Of a stretch of DNA of 64,000 nucleotides, positions 26,769 to 39,281 are shown in pieces. The stretch spans positions 682,001-746,000 of the forward strand of contig NZ_JAENJG010000001.1 in NCBI RefSeq assembly GCF_016597785.1. The letters run 5' to 3'. Position 1 is the stretch's first letter; the number at the start of each line of letters is the position of its first letter. The notes beneath the pieces are model-generated. The model was not told the DNA's origin, searched no databases, and was given only the letters and a program-made list of their open reading frames with translations. The stretch comes from Leucobacter sp. L43 (lineage in GTDB: Bacteria; Actinomycetota; Actinomycetes; Actinomycetales; Microbacteriaceae). The position numbers and the translations under genes are program-made.

Positions 26769-28306
26769 CAGAAGAGTCCCTCCGGTGCGGCGTCGAGTTC
26801 GATGAGGCCGCGTCGCGCGGTGATATTGATCTCACGCACCTCGTCGGCCGTGAGCTCGGGCAGCCGCTGCACGAGTTCGAGGAACCGCTCGATCTCGGCA
26901 GGTTCGAGCACCGGCGCCGCGAGCAACCGGAATTTCGCGATGTAGTGTTCGCGCGCGAAGGGGCGAGCACCGAGCGGGTGCGCGTCGGCAACGGCGATCT
27001 CCTCGACGATGGTGCGGCCGTCGACGAGCTCGATCTCGACGCGTCCGCCGAAGGCCTTCTCATCGGGATCCTCGGAGTGGTACCGGCGCGTCCACTCCGC
27101 GTCTTCGGCGGTGATGACCTTCTGCCACAGCGCGACGGTGTCGGCGCGGCCCGCGCGCTCGGGAGTGTAGGAGTCGACGTGGTGCCAGCCGCCGTCTTGC
27201 AGGGCGACCGTGAAGATGTACGGGATCGAGTGGTCGAGGGTCTCGCGCGACGCCGTGGGATCGTACTTCTGCGGATCGTTCGCGCCCGACCCGATCACGT
27301 GATGCGTGTGATGGCTCGAGTGGAGCACCACGCGAGCGATGTTCTCCGGGTCCCCGAGCTCGGGATGCGCGCCGTGCAGCCGGCGGGCGAGGTCGATCCA
27401 CGCCTGCGCCTGGTACTCGGCCGAGTGCTCCTTCGTGTAGCTGTCGAGGATCGCGCGCTTCGCTTCTCCTGCGGCGGGCAGCGGCACCTCGTACGCCGCG
27501 GTCTGCCCGTCGAGCATCCAAGCGATGACGCCGTCCTCCCCCTCGTAGATGGGGGCTGGCGATGTCTGCCCGCGCATCGCCCGGTCGACCGCCTCGACGG
27601 CCATCTTGCCCGCGAACGCCGGTGCGTGCGCCTTCCAGGTCGAGATCTCGCCCTTCCGGCTCTGACGCGTAGCGGTCGTGGTGTGCAGAGCCTGCGCCAC
27701 GGCCTGCGAGATCGTGGCGACGTCGAGCCCGAGCAGCGTGCCGATGCCCGCTGCGGCCGACGGGCCGAGGTGCGCGACGTGATCGATCTTGTGCCGGTGC
27801 AGGCAGATCGCGCGAACGAGATCCATCTGGATCTCGTACCCCGTCGCGATACCGCGCACGAGCGCCCGCCCGTCGGCACGCACGTGCTGCGCGACCGCGA
27901 GGATCGGCGGAATGTTGTCTCCCGGGTGCGAGTACTCTGCCGCCAGGAACGTGTCGTGGTAGTCGAGCTCGCGCACGGCGACGCCGTTCGCCCAGGCGGC
28001 CCACTCGGGGCTCGACAGGATGTCGAACGGCGATCTTGACGGCAGCCCGAAGATCGTGCTGCCCGCACCGCCGTGCGAGACCGGGTGCGCGAGCGCCTGC
28101 GCCCGTGCCGCGACTATCGGCGCGCGCGTGAGCGACGCCGCGGCCACTGATGCGTTGTCGATGATGCGGTTGATGATCATGTCGACCACGTCGGCTTCGA
28201 CCTCGACCGCGTCTGCGGCGACTTCGGCGATCTTCCAGGCGAGCTGCTGCTCGCGGGGCAGCGATTCTTCACTGCGGTGCACACGGACGTGGTGGGTGAC
28301 GGTCAT
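26768..28306 (-). CDS. prpD: 2-methylcitrate dehydratase
   Basis: This 512-residue MmgE/PrpD-family enzyme dehydrates 2-methylcitrate to 2-methylaconitate, or in some bacteria directly supports 2-methylisocitrate formation with aconitase. The N-terminal helical domain includes [18 protein letters not shown], with conserved aspartate/histidine residues. [17 protein letters not shown] and the C-terminal [11 protein letters not shown] fit the family. Start ATG overlaps the gntR stop (ATGA). No acnD/prpF pair is adjacent, so the PrpD-only route is inferred. Confidence 0.93.
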   Translation of the reverse strand: MTVTHHVRVHRSEESLPREQQLAWKIAEVAADAVEVEADVVDMIINRIIDNASVAAASLTRAPIVAARAQALAHPVSHGGAGSTIFGLPSRSPFDILSSPEWAAWANGVAVRELDYHDTFLAAEYSHPGDNIPPILAVAQHVRADGRALVRGIATGYEIQMDLVRAICLHRHKIDHVAHLGPSAAAGIGTLLGLDVATISQAVAQALHTTTATRQSRKGEISTWKAHAPAFAGKMAVEAVDRAMRGQTSPAPIYEGEDGVIAWMLDGQTAAYEVPLPAAGEAKRAILDSYTKEHSAEYQAQAWIDLARRLHGAHPELGDPENIARVVLHSSHHTHHVIGSGANDPQKYDPTASRETLDHSIPYIFTVALQDGGWHHVDSYTPERAGRADTVALWQKVITAEDAEWTRRYHSEDPDEKAFGGRVEIELVDGRTIVEEIAVADAHPLGARPFAREHYIAKFRLLAAPVLEPAEIERFLELVQRLPELTADEVREINITARRGLIELDAAPEGLF

Positions 28307-28977
28307 GCTGTGGCTCTCTCTTCCGAGTCTGCGATGGAGGTCAGGATCGACGCGAGCGCGCGATGCAGGTGGACGTGCGTGGCGTGCGCCGCGAGCTCGG
28401 GGTCGCCGTCTGCGATCGCCCTGGCGATGAGGGCGTGTTCGGCGACCGAGGCGCGGAGGCGGGCGTGGTGGTCTCTCGCCAGCCCGCGGGCGCGGGCGAG
28501 GTGCGTGCGCACGGGGCGGAGCGCCTGAACCAGGTAGGCATTGGCCACTGCGGCATCGATGGCCGCATCGAACCGGGCGATGAGGGCGTAGTAGTCATCG
28601 GCGCTCGAGGTGCCGGCGTCGGGGTGCGCTGCTTCGAATGCGGCCGCGATCTCCGCGAACACGGTCGGGTCTCCGCGGACGGCCGCGAGGCGGGCTGCTG
28701 TCTCTTCGAGCGCGCGGCGCGTCTCGAAGAGGGCGCGCACATCGGCTGCGTCGAAGCCCGACACCGTGATCACGCGGGCCGACTGCTGCGTGAGGAGACC
28801 GTCTGCGATCAAGCGCCCGATGGCTTCTCGCATGGGAGTCCGACTGACGCCCCACCGCTGCGACTGCTCCACTTCGCCGATGACGGTGCCCGGCCGCAGC
28901 GCACCGGTCTGGATCTGCTCGAGCAGCGCGCGGTAGACGCGATCGCTCGTGCGCTCCCCGCTCTTTCCCGTGACCAT
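28303..28977 (-). CDS. GntR-family (FadR subfamily) regulator of the prp operon
   Basis: This 224-residue protein has an N-terminal winged helix (residues 8-72; [22 protein letters not shown] is the recognition region, split here across helices). An all-helical FCD effector domain with metal-binding histidines follows. It heads the prp genes and overlaps prpD by 4 nt, so it likely represses its own operon and responds to a propionate-derived effector, which is inference. The ATG (MVTGKSGER) is chosen over an upstream start because a -10-like TATACG ends 8 nt before it. That -10 lies within a GTGTATACG element present twice upstream. Confidence 0.88.
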   Translation of the reverse strand: MVTGKSGERTSDRVYRALLEQIQTGALRPGTVIGEVEQSQRWGVSRTPMREAIGRLIADGLLTQQSARVITVSGFDAADVRALFETRRALEETAARLAAVRGDPTVFAEIAAAFEAAHPDAGTSSADDYYALIARFDAAIDAAVANAYLVQALRPVRTHLARARGLARDHHARLRASVAEHALIARAIADGDPELAAHATHVHLHRALASILTSIADSEERATA

Positions 28978-28985
28978 AGCCCCAA

Positions 28986-29045
28986 CGTATACACCAGAGC
29001 CGGTGAGCGCAAGGTTCACCCGCGATCCAGCCCCGTGTGTATACG
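28986..29045 (-). promoter_or_regulatory. Paired GTATAC operator candidates and promoter of the prp operon
   Basis: CGTATACAC (28986-28994) and its exact inverse GTGTATACG (29037-29045) flank a 42-nt spacer upstream of gntR. FadR-type regulators commonly bind short palindromes of this kind. On the minus strand the proximal copy contains TATACG, a plausible -10 ending 8 nt before the ATG, with CTTGCG 16 nt upstream. A bound regulator would cover the promoter. The distal copy could support looping or cooperative binding. Confidence 0.6.
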
Positions 29046-29050
29046 CTGGC

Positions 29051-30946
29051 CTACCCGATGAGGCTCGGCTGCAGATCCTTCAGAGTGCGCGATCGCATCG
29101 TCTTCGCAACGCCCAGCGCCGCGACGAGCACCGCGATCACCAGCACGAGCGCGAGCTTCACCGCCTCGCTCGCGGCATCGGCGAGGTCGCCCCCGTACAT
29201 CAGCTGTCGCAACCCGTCGACCGCGAACGACATCGGCAGGTAATGATGCAGGGTCGCGAGCGACGGTGGGAGCGTCTGCCAGGGGAAGGTGCCGCCGGCG
29301 GTGACGAGTTGCACCACCATGAGCACGAGCCCCAGGAACTGGCCGACGCTCCCCAGCCAGACGTTCAACGCCAGGATGATGGCTGCGAAGGTCGCCGACG
29401 CGAGCGCGATCGTCCCGTAGGCGGCGACCGGGTGCGAGAAGTCGAACCGGAGTGCGAAGGCGACGATCGCGAAGAGCGCGAGCATCTGCGTGGCTCCCAG
29501 CAGTGCGGGTGTCGCCCAACCGGCGAGGGTGACCCTCAGTGGCGTGTGCAGCGCGGTCACCGCACGGCGCGACACCGGCTTCAGAATGAGGAAGAGCGCG
29601 TAGATGCCGATCCACGCTGCCAGGCTCATGAAGAACGGTGCGAGGCCGGCTCCGTAGCTGCCAGCCGAGGTGACCCTGCTCGTCTGCACGTCGACCGGGC
29701 TCGCGATGTTCGAGGCCTGATCCGCTCGCAAGTCATCGGAGCTGTCGGGCAGCGCATCGACGCCCTCCGCGAGCGCGTCGCGCAGCTGCCCCGCACCGTT
29801 CGTCAGGTCTCCGAGCCCGCTCTGCAGCTCTCCCGAGCCCTCGACGAGCTGCGCGAGCCCGTCATCGAGCGCGACCGAGCCGTCCGCCGCTGTCGCGATG
29901 CCGTTCGTGAGTTGGGGCGTCGCGTCGGCGAGCTGCCGTGAACCGTCCGCGACCTGCTGCGCACCACCGGCGAGCGTGTCGAGTTGGGCACTGGCCCCCT
30001 GCACCTGCGCGTTGACGCTGGTGAGGTCACCGCCGACGCGATCCATCGCGCCGCTCACTCGGTCGATCACGGCCGGATCGACGTTCGCGTTCGCGAGATC
30101 CTGCAGCACCGCGGCTCGGTCTGCGGCCAGCGCATCGATCGCGCGCTGACTGACGTCCGCGGCTTCTCTGCCGTACTGGGCGACGGTCGCATTGCCAGCG
30201 GCGACCTGCGCGGCTCCGCCGGCGAGCGTCTCCGTGCTCTGCGGAAGCGACGCGGTCGCATCGCGCAGCTGCGAGAGGCCGCTCGCCAGCCGACCCGACC
30301 CTTCCGCCGCCGTCTGCGTACCAGCGTGCAGCTCCCCCGCACCATCGCGGGCGGTCGCAGCCCCGTCGGTCAGCTCGCTCGCACCATCGGTCGCCTCGAT
30401 GAGCGATCCGCGCACCTGAGCGATGCCGTCGAGAAGCGAACGCGCCGCTTCACGGTTCACCGACTGCACGATCTGCTTCTGGATGCGCTGCACCGCCTGC
30501 TCGCCGATGGTCGTCGCGAGGTAACTGTTCGCGTCGTTCGTGGTGAGCACCACGTCGGCCCGATGCGGGTCGTCCGTCTGCGACGATTGCAACGCCTCGG
30601 AGAAGTCCTTCGGCAACGTCACGGTGAAGTCGTAGACCCCGTTCGCGACGCCGCGCTCCGCATCCTTCGCACTGACACGATGCCAGTCGAAACTGCCGTC
30701 ATCGATGAGATTCTGCGCGACTTCGTCCCCGATGACCCGCGTGCTCTCGCCCTCTGCGACGCCTGCATCGGACACCACGAGCGCTACGGGAACCTGGTCG
30801 AGCCTGGCGTACGGATCCTGGTTCGCCCAGAGATAGAGTCCGCCGTAGAGCAGCGGCACGCACATCAGGGCAGCGAAGGCGAGGCGCGCCATCTTGGTCG
30901 CCCAGAGGCGAGCGAACTCGGCCCGAATCATCTGCGGGATCTTCAT
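29051..30946 (-). CDS. YhgE/Pip-family membrane protein
   Basis: This 631-residue protein resembles the YhgE/Pip (phage infection protein) family of ABC-2-like membrane proteins. One N-terminal helix (about residues 20-40) is followed by a large extracellular region of about 400 residues and roughly five C-terminal helices. The extracellular part holds many short Gly/Ala heptad-like repeats (DGASELTDGA, DGAGELHAG, GSGELQSGL), predicted as long coiled coil. DANSYLATTIGEQA lies before them. The downstream partner overlaps by 4 nt (ATGA). Family members affect cell-surface export or phage adsorption in some bacteria; the role here is unknown. Confidence 0.85.
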   Translation of the reverse strand: MKIPQMIRAEFARLWATKMARLAFAALMCVPLLYGGLYLWANQDPYARLDQVPVALVVSDAGVAEGESTRVIGDEVAQNLIDDGSFDWHRVSAKDAERGVANGVYDFTVTLPKDFSEALQSSQTDDPHRADVVLTTNDANSYLATTIGEQAVQRIQKQIVQSVNREAARSLLDGIAQVRGSLIEATDGASELTDGAATARDGAGELHAGTQTAAEGSGRLASGLSQLRDATASLPQSTETLAGGAAQVAAGNATVAQYGREAADVSQRAIDALAADRAAVLQDLANANVDPAVIDRVSGAMDRVGGDLTSVNAQVQGASAQLDTLAGGAQQVADGSRQLADATPQLTNGIATAADGSVALDDGLAQLVEGSGELQSGLGDLTNGAGQLRDALAEGVDALPDSSDDLRADQASNIASPVDVQTSRVTSAGSYGAGLAPFFMSLAAWIGIYALFLILKPVSRRAVTALHTPLRVTLAGWATPALLGATQMLALFAIVAFALRFDFSHPVAAYGTIALASATFAAIILALNVWLGSVGQFLGLVLMVVQLVTAGGTFPWQTLPPSLATLHHYLPMSFAVDGLRQLMYGGDLADAASEAVKLALVLVIAVLVAALGVAKTMRSRTLKDLQPSLIG

Positions 30947-31620
30947 GCCTGTTCCTCCACTGCTGCTGCGGCGTCGGCCGCGTCCGCATGGTCATGCAGC
31001 GGCATGACTTCGCCGGTTCCCCACCCTGCCGGATGCGCCGAGATCGCCGCGCGCGCCGCGCGACCCGCGATGACCAGCACCGCGGCTCCGTCCTCCGCCA
31101 GCTCGCACGCGATGCGCCACCAGTCCTCCGGCGCGCCGCCGTGGCGATCCGGCGAGACGAGCACGAGCCCTTCGACCTCCGGGCGCTGCAGCGCCAATTC
31201 GCAGAGCGCGCGCACCCGGGCATCAGGGGCGAGATCGCCGATCGGCAACCGTGCATGCTCGCGCAGGCCCAAGCGCTCGAGTTCGTGCCGCACCGCGATC
31301 GGCCCGCCGAATCTCCCCGCGAACATCAGCTCTTCTGCGACGACGTCGGAGAGCAGCACGTCGCCGTGCGGTTCGCTCACATCGGGGGCATCGACGAGAG
31401 CGAGTCTGCGCCGGAGTGCTTTGGCGTCGGGAGTGCCGTCGATCGAGACCTCCCCGGAGTCGGGCTTCATCCGGCCAGACACGATGAGGCCGAGCACGGT
31501 CGGTCGCTGCGCCGTCTCGGCTTCGACGAACACCGCAGTGCCAGAGCTCATCGACACATCGATCGGCGGGAGCGCCCGCCCGCCCGGTCCTTTACTGACC
31601 GCCGTCGCCCGCACCCGCAT
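30943..31620 (-). CDS. Degenerate ABC-ATPase-like protein paired with YhgE
   Basis: This 225-residue protein follows the outline of an ABC ATPase, but key residues are missing. After VFVEAE the Walker A GxxGxGK[ST] is replaced by AETAQRPT (residues 34-41). The following LGLIVSGRMKPDSGEVSIDG matches the usual LxxIxGxxxPdsGxVxidG. The signature region reads DLAPDARVRALCELALQRP, where LSGGQ is expected. The Walker B equivalent is LVLVSPDR, lacking the DE pair. It is therefore unlikely to hydrolyse ATP. Coupling to the YhgE gene (ATGA) points to a structural or regulatory partner. Confidence 0.7.
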   Translation of the reverse strand: MRVRATAVSKGPGGRALPPIDVSMSSGTAVFVEAETAQRPTVLGLIVSGRMKPDSGEVSIDGTPDAKALRRRLALVDAPDVSEPHGDVLLSDVVAEELMFAGRFGGPIAVRHELERLGLREHARLPIGDLAPDARVRALCELALQRPEVEGLVLVSPDRHGGAPEDWWRIACELAEDGAAVLVIAGRAARAAISAHPAGWGTGEVMPLHDHADAADAAAAVEEQA

Positions 31621-31675
31621 GAGTTCGTCCCCGCCCTACTCGATCCAACCCTGCGAGTGTAGTCCTCCTCTCACT

Positions 31676-31703
31676 GAACGCCGGGGCCGGTGAACGGGCG
31701 TTC
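31676..31703 (-). terminator. Terminator-like hairpin after the two-domain VOC gene
   Basis: GAACGCC and GGCGTTC pair around a 14-nt loop. The hairpin lies 4 nt past the stop of the VOC gene and upstream of the degenerate ATPase gene. Confidence 0.45.
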
Positions 31704-31707
31704 GGGA

Positions 31708-32613
31708 TCACAGGTCGTCGATGACGATTTTGTGCATGCCGAGCATGTGCTCGAACGCGTTCGGCCGCTCCATGAGCTCACCCATGTTGGCCGGGACGAT
31801 CTGCCAGCTCACGCCGAACTCGTCGGCCAACCATCCGCACTGCTCGGCTTCCGGCACCGCCGACAGGGCCTCCCACAGGCGATCGATCTCGACCTGGTCG
31901 GCGCAGTGCACCTCGAGCGATACGCCGCACGTGAAGGAGAAATCCTGCTCCACACCTGAGTCCATCACCGCGAAGAGCTGATCCCGGATGCGGAAATCGC
32001 TGTACATCAGGGCCTCGGCGGTTGCGGGCCCGGTGGGCTCGCCGTAGGGGAACGATCCGATCAGCGCCGCGTCATCGAACACCTCGATGTAGCGGTCGCG
32101 TGCTTCTGCCGCCCGATTCTGGGCGGCTCCCCCGAACATGAGGGAGGGCATGACGAATGCTGCCTCAGCATCGATCTCGTCGTTGACGCTGAGCTGCCAG
32201 CTCATGCCGTACCGATCCTGCACCCACCCGTAGTAGGGGCTGAAGGGATACTCGTCCAGAGGCATGAGCACCGTCCCTCCCTGCAGCAGACCGTTCCACA
32301 CCCGATCGAGCGCCGCGCGCGCGAGCTTCGGGCCGCCGAACCGCGCATCGCCGAACATCAGGAACATCGAGATCGATGGATTCGGGAAGAACTCCTCGCC
32401 CGCGTTGATCAGCGTGAGCCGATACCCCGCGAGGTTCACCGCCACGGTCAACGGCTCGCCGGCGAACGGCGCTTGGAAGTCGAGCAGGCCCGTCTGCGGG
32501 TACCGCGACTCGACCTCGGTGGTCGTGTCGGGGAAGACGTCCGCATAGAACCGACCGACCTCCTCTGCGTTCCGCTGGCACCAGATGTTGGGCACGATGT
32601 ACTGGTCGGTCAT
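31708..32613 (-). CDS. Two-domain VOC (PhnB-like) protein
   Basis: This 301-residue protein consists of two tandem PhnB/3-demethylubiquinone methyltransferase-like VOC modules. The first (MTDQYIVPNIWCQRNAEE) resembles that family's beta-alpha-beta units. A second copy starts near residue 165. Recurrent WQL/WQI motifs (YGMSWQLSVND, FGVSWQIVPAN) close each half. VOC proteins include metal-dependent resistance and dioxygenase enzymes, and this subgroup is uncharacterised. The start is the ATG at 32613. A well-formed promoter lies about 80 nt upstream. Confidence 0.8.
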   Translation of the reverse strand: MTDQYIVPNIWCQRNAEEVGRFYADVFPDTTTEVESRYPQTGLLDFQAPFAGEPLTVAVNLAGYRLTLINAGEEFFPNPSISMFLMFGDARFGGPKLARAALDRVWNGLLQGGTVLMPLDEYPFSPYYGWVQDRYGMSWQLSVNDEIDAEAAFVMPSLMFGGAAQNRAAEARDRYIEVFDDAALIGSFPYGEPTGPATAEALMYSDFRIRDQLFAVMDSGVEQDFSFTCGVSLEVHCADQVEIDRLWEALSAVPEAEQCGWLADEFGVSWQIVPANMGELMERPNAFEHMLGMHKIVIDDL

Positions 32614-32694
32614 GACTGCTCCTCTCGCCGGTGAGCTCGGCAGCACTGCCGGGTCCAGTGGTCGCTCGGGCGCCGGCACGGCGCGCCCGCTCTC

Positions 32695-32723
32695 AGTATC
32701 CGTCGCCCTCACTCTCGCGACAA
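32695..32723 (-). promoter_or_regulatory. Promoter of the two-domain VOC gene
   Basis: On the minus strand TTGTCG (32723-32718) and GATACT (32700-32695) are separated by 17 nt. The predicted leader is about 75 nt, consistent with the ATG at 32613. Confidence 0.55.
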
Positions 32724-32810
32724 GAGTCAGGTCGATGACTTTTCACTCCTGCCGGTGCACAATGTCAGCAGAGGGGCCGGTCGCAGCCCCGCGAGCTCCG
32801 AGGAGTCCTC

Positions 32811-33242
32811 ATGTCGATCAGCTTGAACCCCTACCTCAACTTCCACGGCAACGCCCGGCAAGCGCTCGAGTTCTACCACTCGGTGCTCGGCGGTGAGATC
32901 CGCCTCATGCAGTACGACTCCGTACCCGGCATGATGGGCGACCCCGCCGAATCGGAGAAGATCATGCACGGGCAGATCGACACGGAAGACGGTCTCACGA
33001 TCATGGCCGCCGACTACCCGGCCTCCATGGCCGAGGCGCCGGACGCTGCATCGCTCGGGCACTCCGTGTGCGTCTCCGGCGACGACGCCGAACGCATCCG
33101 GGCGCTCTGGGAGGGCATGTCGAACGGCGCCCAGATCCGTGAGCCGTTCGAGACCGCGCCCTGGGGAGACACCTTCGGCATGCTCGCCGATCGATTCGGT
33201 GTTCCCTGGATGTTCAGCCTCGCGCCCTCGAGCCGGGGGTGA
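32811..33242 (+). CDS. VOC family protein, PhnB-like
   Basis: This 143-residue single-module protein begins MSISLNPYLNFHGNARQALEFYHSVLGGE, written here only to show the classic PhnB opening in part: LNFHGNARQALEFY. It contains FGMLADRFGVPWMF near the end. It is a likely dimer with a small-molecule pocket; the activity is unknown. A GAGGAG lies a few nt before the ATG. It is divergent from the two-domain VOC gene and convergent with a third VOC gene. Confidence 0.85.
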   Translation: MSISLNPYLNFHGNARQALEFYHSVLGGEIRLMQYDSVPGMMGDPAESEKIMHGQIDTEDGLTIMAADYPASMAEAPDAASLGHSVCVSGDDAERIRALWEGMSNGAQIREPFETAPWGDTFGMLADRFGVPWMFSLAPSSRG

Positions 33243-33272
33243 CGCGCCCGATCCACTGCGAGACGAGCTCGT

Positions 33273-33671
33273 CTACGCCCCCTCGTAGCCGATCAGCCAC
33301 CGTACTCCGTACTGATCGACCAGCTGTCCGTCGCTCGCGCCCCAGGCGCGGCGCTCCAGCGGAAGCAGGATGCGGCCGGAATCGGCGAGCGCCTCGAACC
33401 ACCGGTGGAGTGTCGATGGCGCCGCTGCTCCGAGCAGGGAGAAGAACATTCCTCCGATGTGCACCGCGTCTTCGTCAGCACCAGCGTCAGCCCCGTAGAT
33501 CGCCACCGGCCCGACGAGCGTGCCGCGCGCGACGGCGTCGTCCGGTCCGTCGACGCGCCCGAAGTCGGCGAAGGTTCGTATCTCCAGCGCACCCCCGAAC
33601 ACGGAGCGGTAGAACTCGAGCGCTTCGCCAGCGTTACCGGGAAACAGGAGGTACGGCGTGATTCCAGTCAT
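33273..33671 (-). CDS. VOC family protein, PhnB-like
   Basis: This 132-residue single-module VOC protein starts with TPYLLFPGNAGEALEFY and contains GGALEIRTFADFG and a C-terminal DQYGVRWLIGYEG. It is a paralogue of the gene at 32811-33242 and of the halves of the gene at 31708-32613. GGAGGA precedes the ATG. It lies 24 nt from the pheT stop on the same strand and upstream of nothing obvious. No function can be assigned. Confidence 0.85.
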   Translation of the reverse strand: MTGITPYLLFPGNAGEALEFYRSVFGGALEIRTFADFGRVDGPDDAVARGTLVGPVAIYGADAGADEDAVHIGGMFFSLLGAAAPSTLHRWFEALADSGRILLPLERRAWGASDGQLVDQYGVRWLIGYEGA

Positions 33672-33695
33672 CGGTCCTCCTGTCTCCCCAGGTCA

Positions 33696-36319
33696 TCAGT
33701 CGCGCAGCTTGGCGTCGAATGCGAGCGCCGCGGCTTCGACACCGGCGAGTTTCGCCGCGCTGGCCTCCTCCGCGGTGAGCGTTCGGTCTTCAGCGCGGAA
33801 ACGCAATGCGAACGTGAGCGCCTTCGAGCCCGCCTCGATCCCGGCGCCGCGATAGTCATCGACGATTCGCGCACCTTCGAGCAGGTCGCCCGCGCCCGCT
33901 ACGACCACGGCGAGCAGATCGCCCGCCGGAACCTCGTCGGCGACGACGAGGGTGAGATCCTGCGTCGCGGCGGGATAGGTCGAGAGCTGAGCGGTCTCCG
34001 GCAGGCGCGGTGCGAGCTCGATCAAGCGGTCGAGATCGAGCTCGAACGCTGCGACTCGGCCGGGCAGATGATGCTCGGCGACCAGCTCGGGCAGCAGTTC
34101 GCCCGCGACACCGATCACCACGAGACCGCCCTCGTCGCCGTCGGCATCCGCTCCGTCGCCGGCGACGCGGATGGCGAGCTCCGCCGTGCGGCCAGGGTGG
34201 AAGGCACGGTGAGCGCCCTGCGAGACGACGAGCTCCGCCGAGACCGCACCCGCGACCGTACGCGCCGCGTCGAGGGCGTCGGCCCAGTCGTAGGCGCGGG
34301 CCGGCTCACCCGCCTGCTTCGGCACGGCATCGCCGAGCAGCAGACCGGCGATGCGGCGCGGTTGGTCGGGGATCGATGCGTTGAGTTCTGCGAGAACGGC
34401 GTCAGACGGCCGCTCCGCGAGTGGCGGCACCGTATCGGTGCCGAGCGGCGCGTCACCTGCACCGGGCGCGAACACGAGTCCCAGTTCGACGAGCGCGAGG
34501 TCGGTCAATCCGCGTGACGCGTTGCGCTGAGCGGCGGTGACGAGCCCCGGCAGCAGCGACCGGCGCAGGTACGGGGACTGCGCGTCGAGCGCATTCGCGA
34601 GCGCGATCGCCGCCACGGGCGGCGCCGCAGCACGAGTCGCCTCGCTGTCAGCCTCTGCGGCGGCGCCGGAACCGGCCCCCTCGGCACCCGCTCCGAACGC
34701 CTGCAGCTGCGACCGGGAGACGAACGGGTAGCTCTGCACCTCGTCGAGCCCGGCTGCCGTGATGATGTCGGCGACGCGACGGCGCAGGCGCTGGCTCCGC
34801 GTGAGTCCGCGACCGGCGGGAGCCACCGGCAGCGTCGAAGGGATGCGATCGTATCCGACGATGCGCGCGACCTCCTCGATCAGATCGGCACTGCGGGTGA
34901 GATCGGAACGCCAGCTGGGCGCGGTCACTCCGAGCTCGTCGCCGCCGTCGGCGACGATGGTGCAGCCGATCGTCTCGATCGCGCCGCGGATCTCGCCTTC
35001 GCTGTAGTCCGTGCCCAGAAGCCCGTTGACTCGCGCGATCGGCAGCCGCACCTCGATCGGCTCCCAGCCCGCCACGAGGTCCGAGCCGAGCTCGTCCGCC
35101 GTGCCGCCTGCGAGCTCGACGAGCAGGTCGACCATGCGCTGCGCCGCGGCGCGCGACACCAACGGGTCGACGCCTCGCTCGAAACGCTTGGAAGCCTCGC
35201 TCGGCAGCTTGTGCCTGCGCGCGGTGCGAGCGACGGAGACCGGATCGAACGTCGCCGCTTCGATCAGCACGTCGACGGTCGTGTCGTCAGCCTTGGTCGA
35301 GGCACCGCCCATGACTCCGGCGAGGCCGATCGCGCCCGATTCGTCGGCGATCACGAGATCCTCGACGTGCAGCTGGCGCTCCTGACCGTCCAGCGTGACC
35401 AGAGTCTCCCCCGGAGCTGCGCGGCGCACCGTGATACCGCCGGCGAGCTTGCGCAGATCATAGGCGTGCAGCGGCTGACCGAGCTCGAGCATCACGTAGT
35501 TCGAGATGTCGACCTCGAGCGAGAGCGAGCGGATGCCGGCGAGCTGGAGCCGCGCGACCATCCAGGCGGGCGTGGGGCGCGACGGATCGATTCCCCGCAC
35601 CACGCGAGTCACGAAGCCGGTGGCACCGGCGCGCCCGCGAATCGGAGCCCGGTCGTCGAGCGTGACCGAGAACCCGGTGCCGATCGCGGGCGACACGGCG
35701 AGGGCCGGATCGGTGAAGCTCGCACCGGTCGCGTGGGCGTACTCGCGCCCAACGCCCCGCACGGAGAACGCGTAGCCGCGATCGGGAGTCACGTTGATCT
35801 CGACCGCGGTATCCGAGAGGCCGAGCAGTGCTCGGGCGTCCGCGCCGACGACGGGATCGAGACCCAGACGGGAGAGCACGATGATGCCCTCGTGATCCTC
35901 ACCGAGCGACAGTTCGCGGGCCGAGGCGATCATGCCGTCGGAGACGTGCCCGTACGTCTTGCGCGCAGAGATCGCGAACCCTCCGGGCAGCACCGCCCCT
36001 GGCAGTGACACGACGACTTTGTCGCCCGCGTCGAAGTTGTGGGCGCCGCAGACGATACCGCGCACGTCGGCTCCGCCGTCGGCGGCCTGCTGACCCTCGG
36101 GGGCGACGCGCACCTGGCACCAGTTCACCGTCTTGCCGTTCGAGTGCTCCTCGGGTTCGCGGGAGAGCACCTCGCCGACGACGACGGGGCCGGTCACATC
36201 GAAGCGTCGAATCGACTCCTCTTCGAAGCCGACGCGTACGAGGTCGGCGTGCACCGCTTCTGGGGTGACGTCTTCGGGCAGCGAGACGATCTCGCCGAGC
36301 CAGCTGAGCGGAATGCGCA

Positions 36320-36320
<1 letters not shown>
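33696..36320 (-). CDS. pheT: Phenylalanyl-tRNA synthetase beta subunit
   Basis: This 874-residue subunit completes the (alpha-beta)2 enzyme charging tRNA-Phe. It includes the N-terminal tRNA-binding OB domain (VVGEVLSREPEEHSNGKT), the B3/B4 editing domain, the B5 domain (VNGLLGTDYSEGEI) and a C-terminal anticodon-binding FDX-ACB domain (LSTYPAATQDLTLVV). An Ala/Glu-rich linker occurs near residues 560-580. Its ATG overlaps the pheS stop by one base (TAATG). Length is slightly above the usual 800-830. Confidence 0.97.

Positions 36321-39281
<2,961 letters not shown>

Noticed and set aside
28986..29045. GTATAC repeats as recombination or attachment sites
   Set aside because: They are short inverse copies in the promoter region of a GntR gene with no integrase or boundary nearby. 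An operator explains them better.
22796..33700. The accessory stretch as a mobile element or prophage
   Set aside because: No transposase, integrase, tRNA or terminal repeat was found, and GC content looks similar to the flanks by eye.
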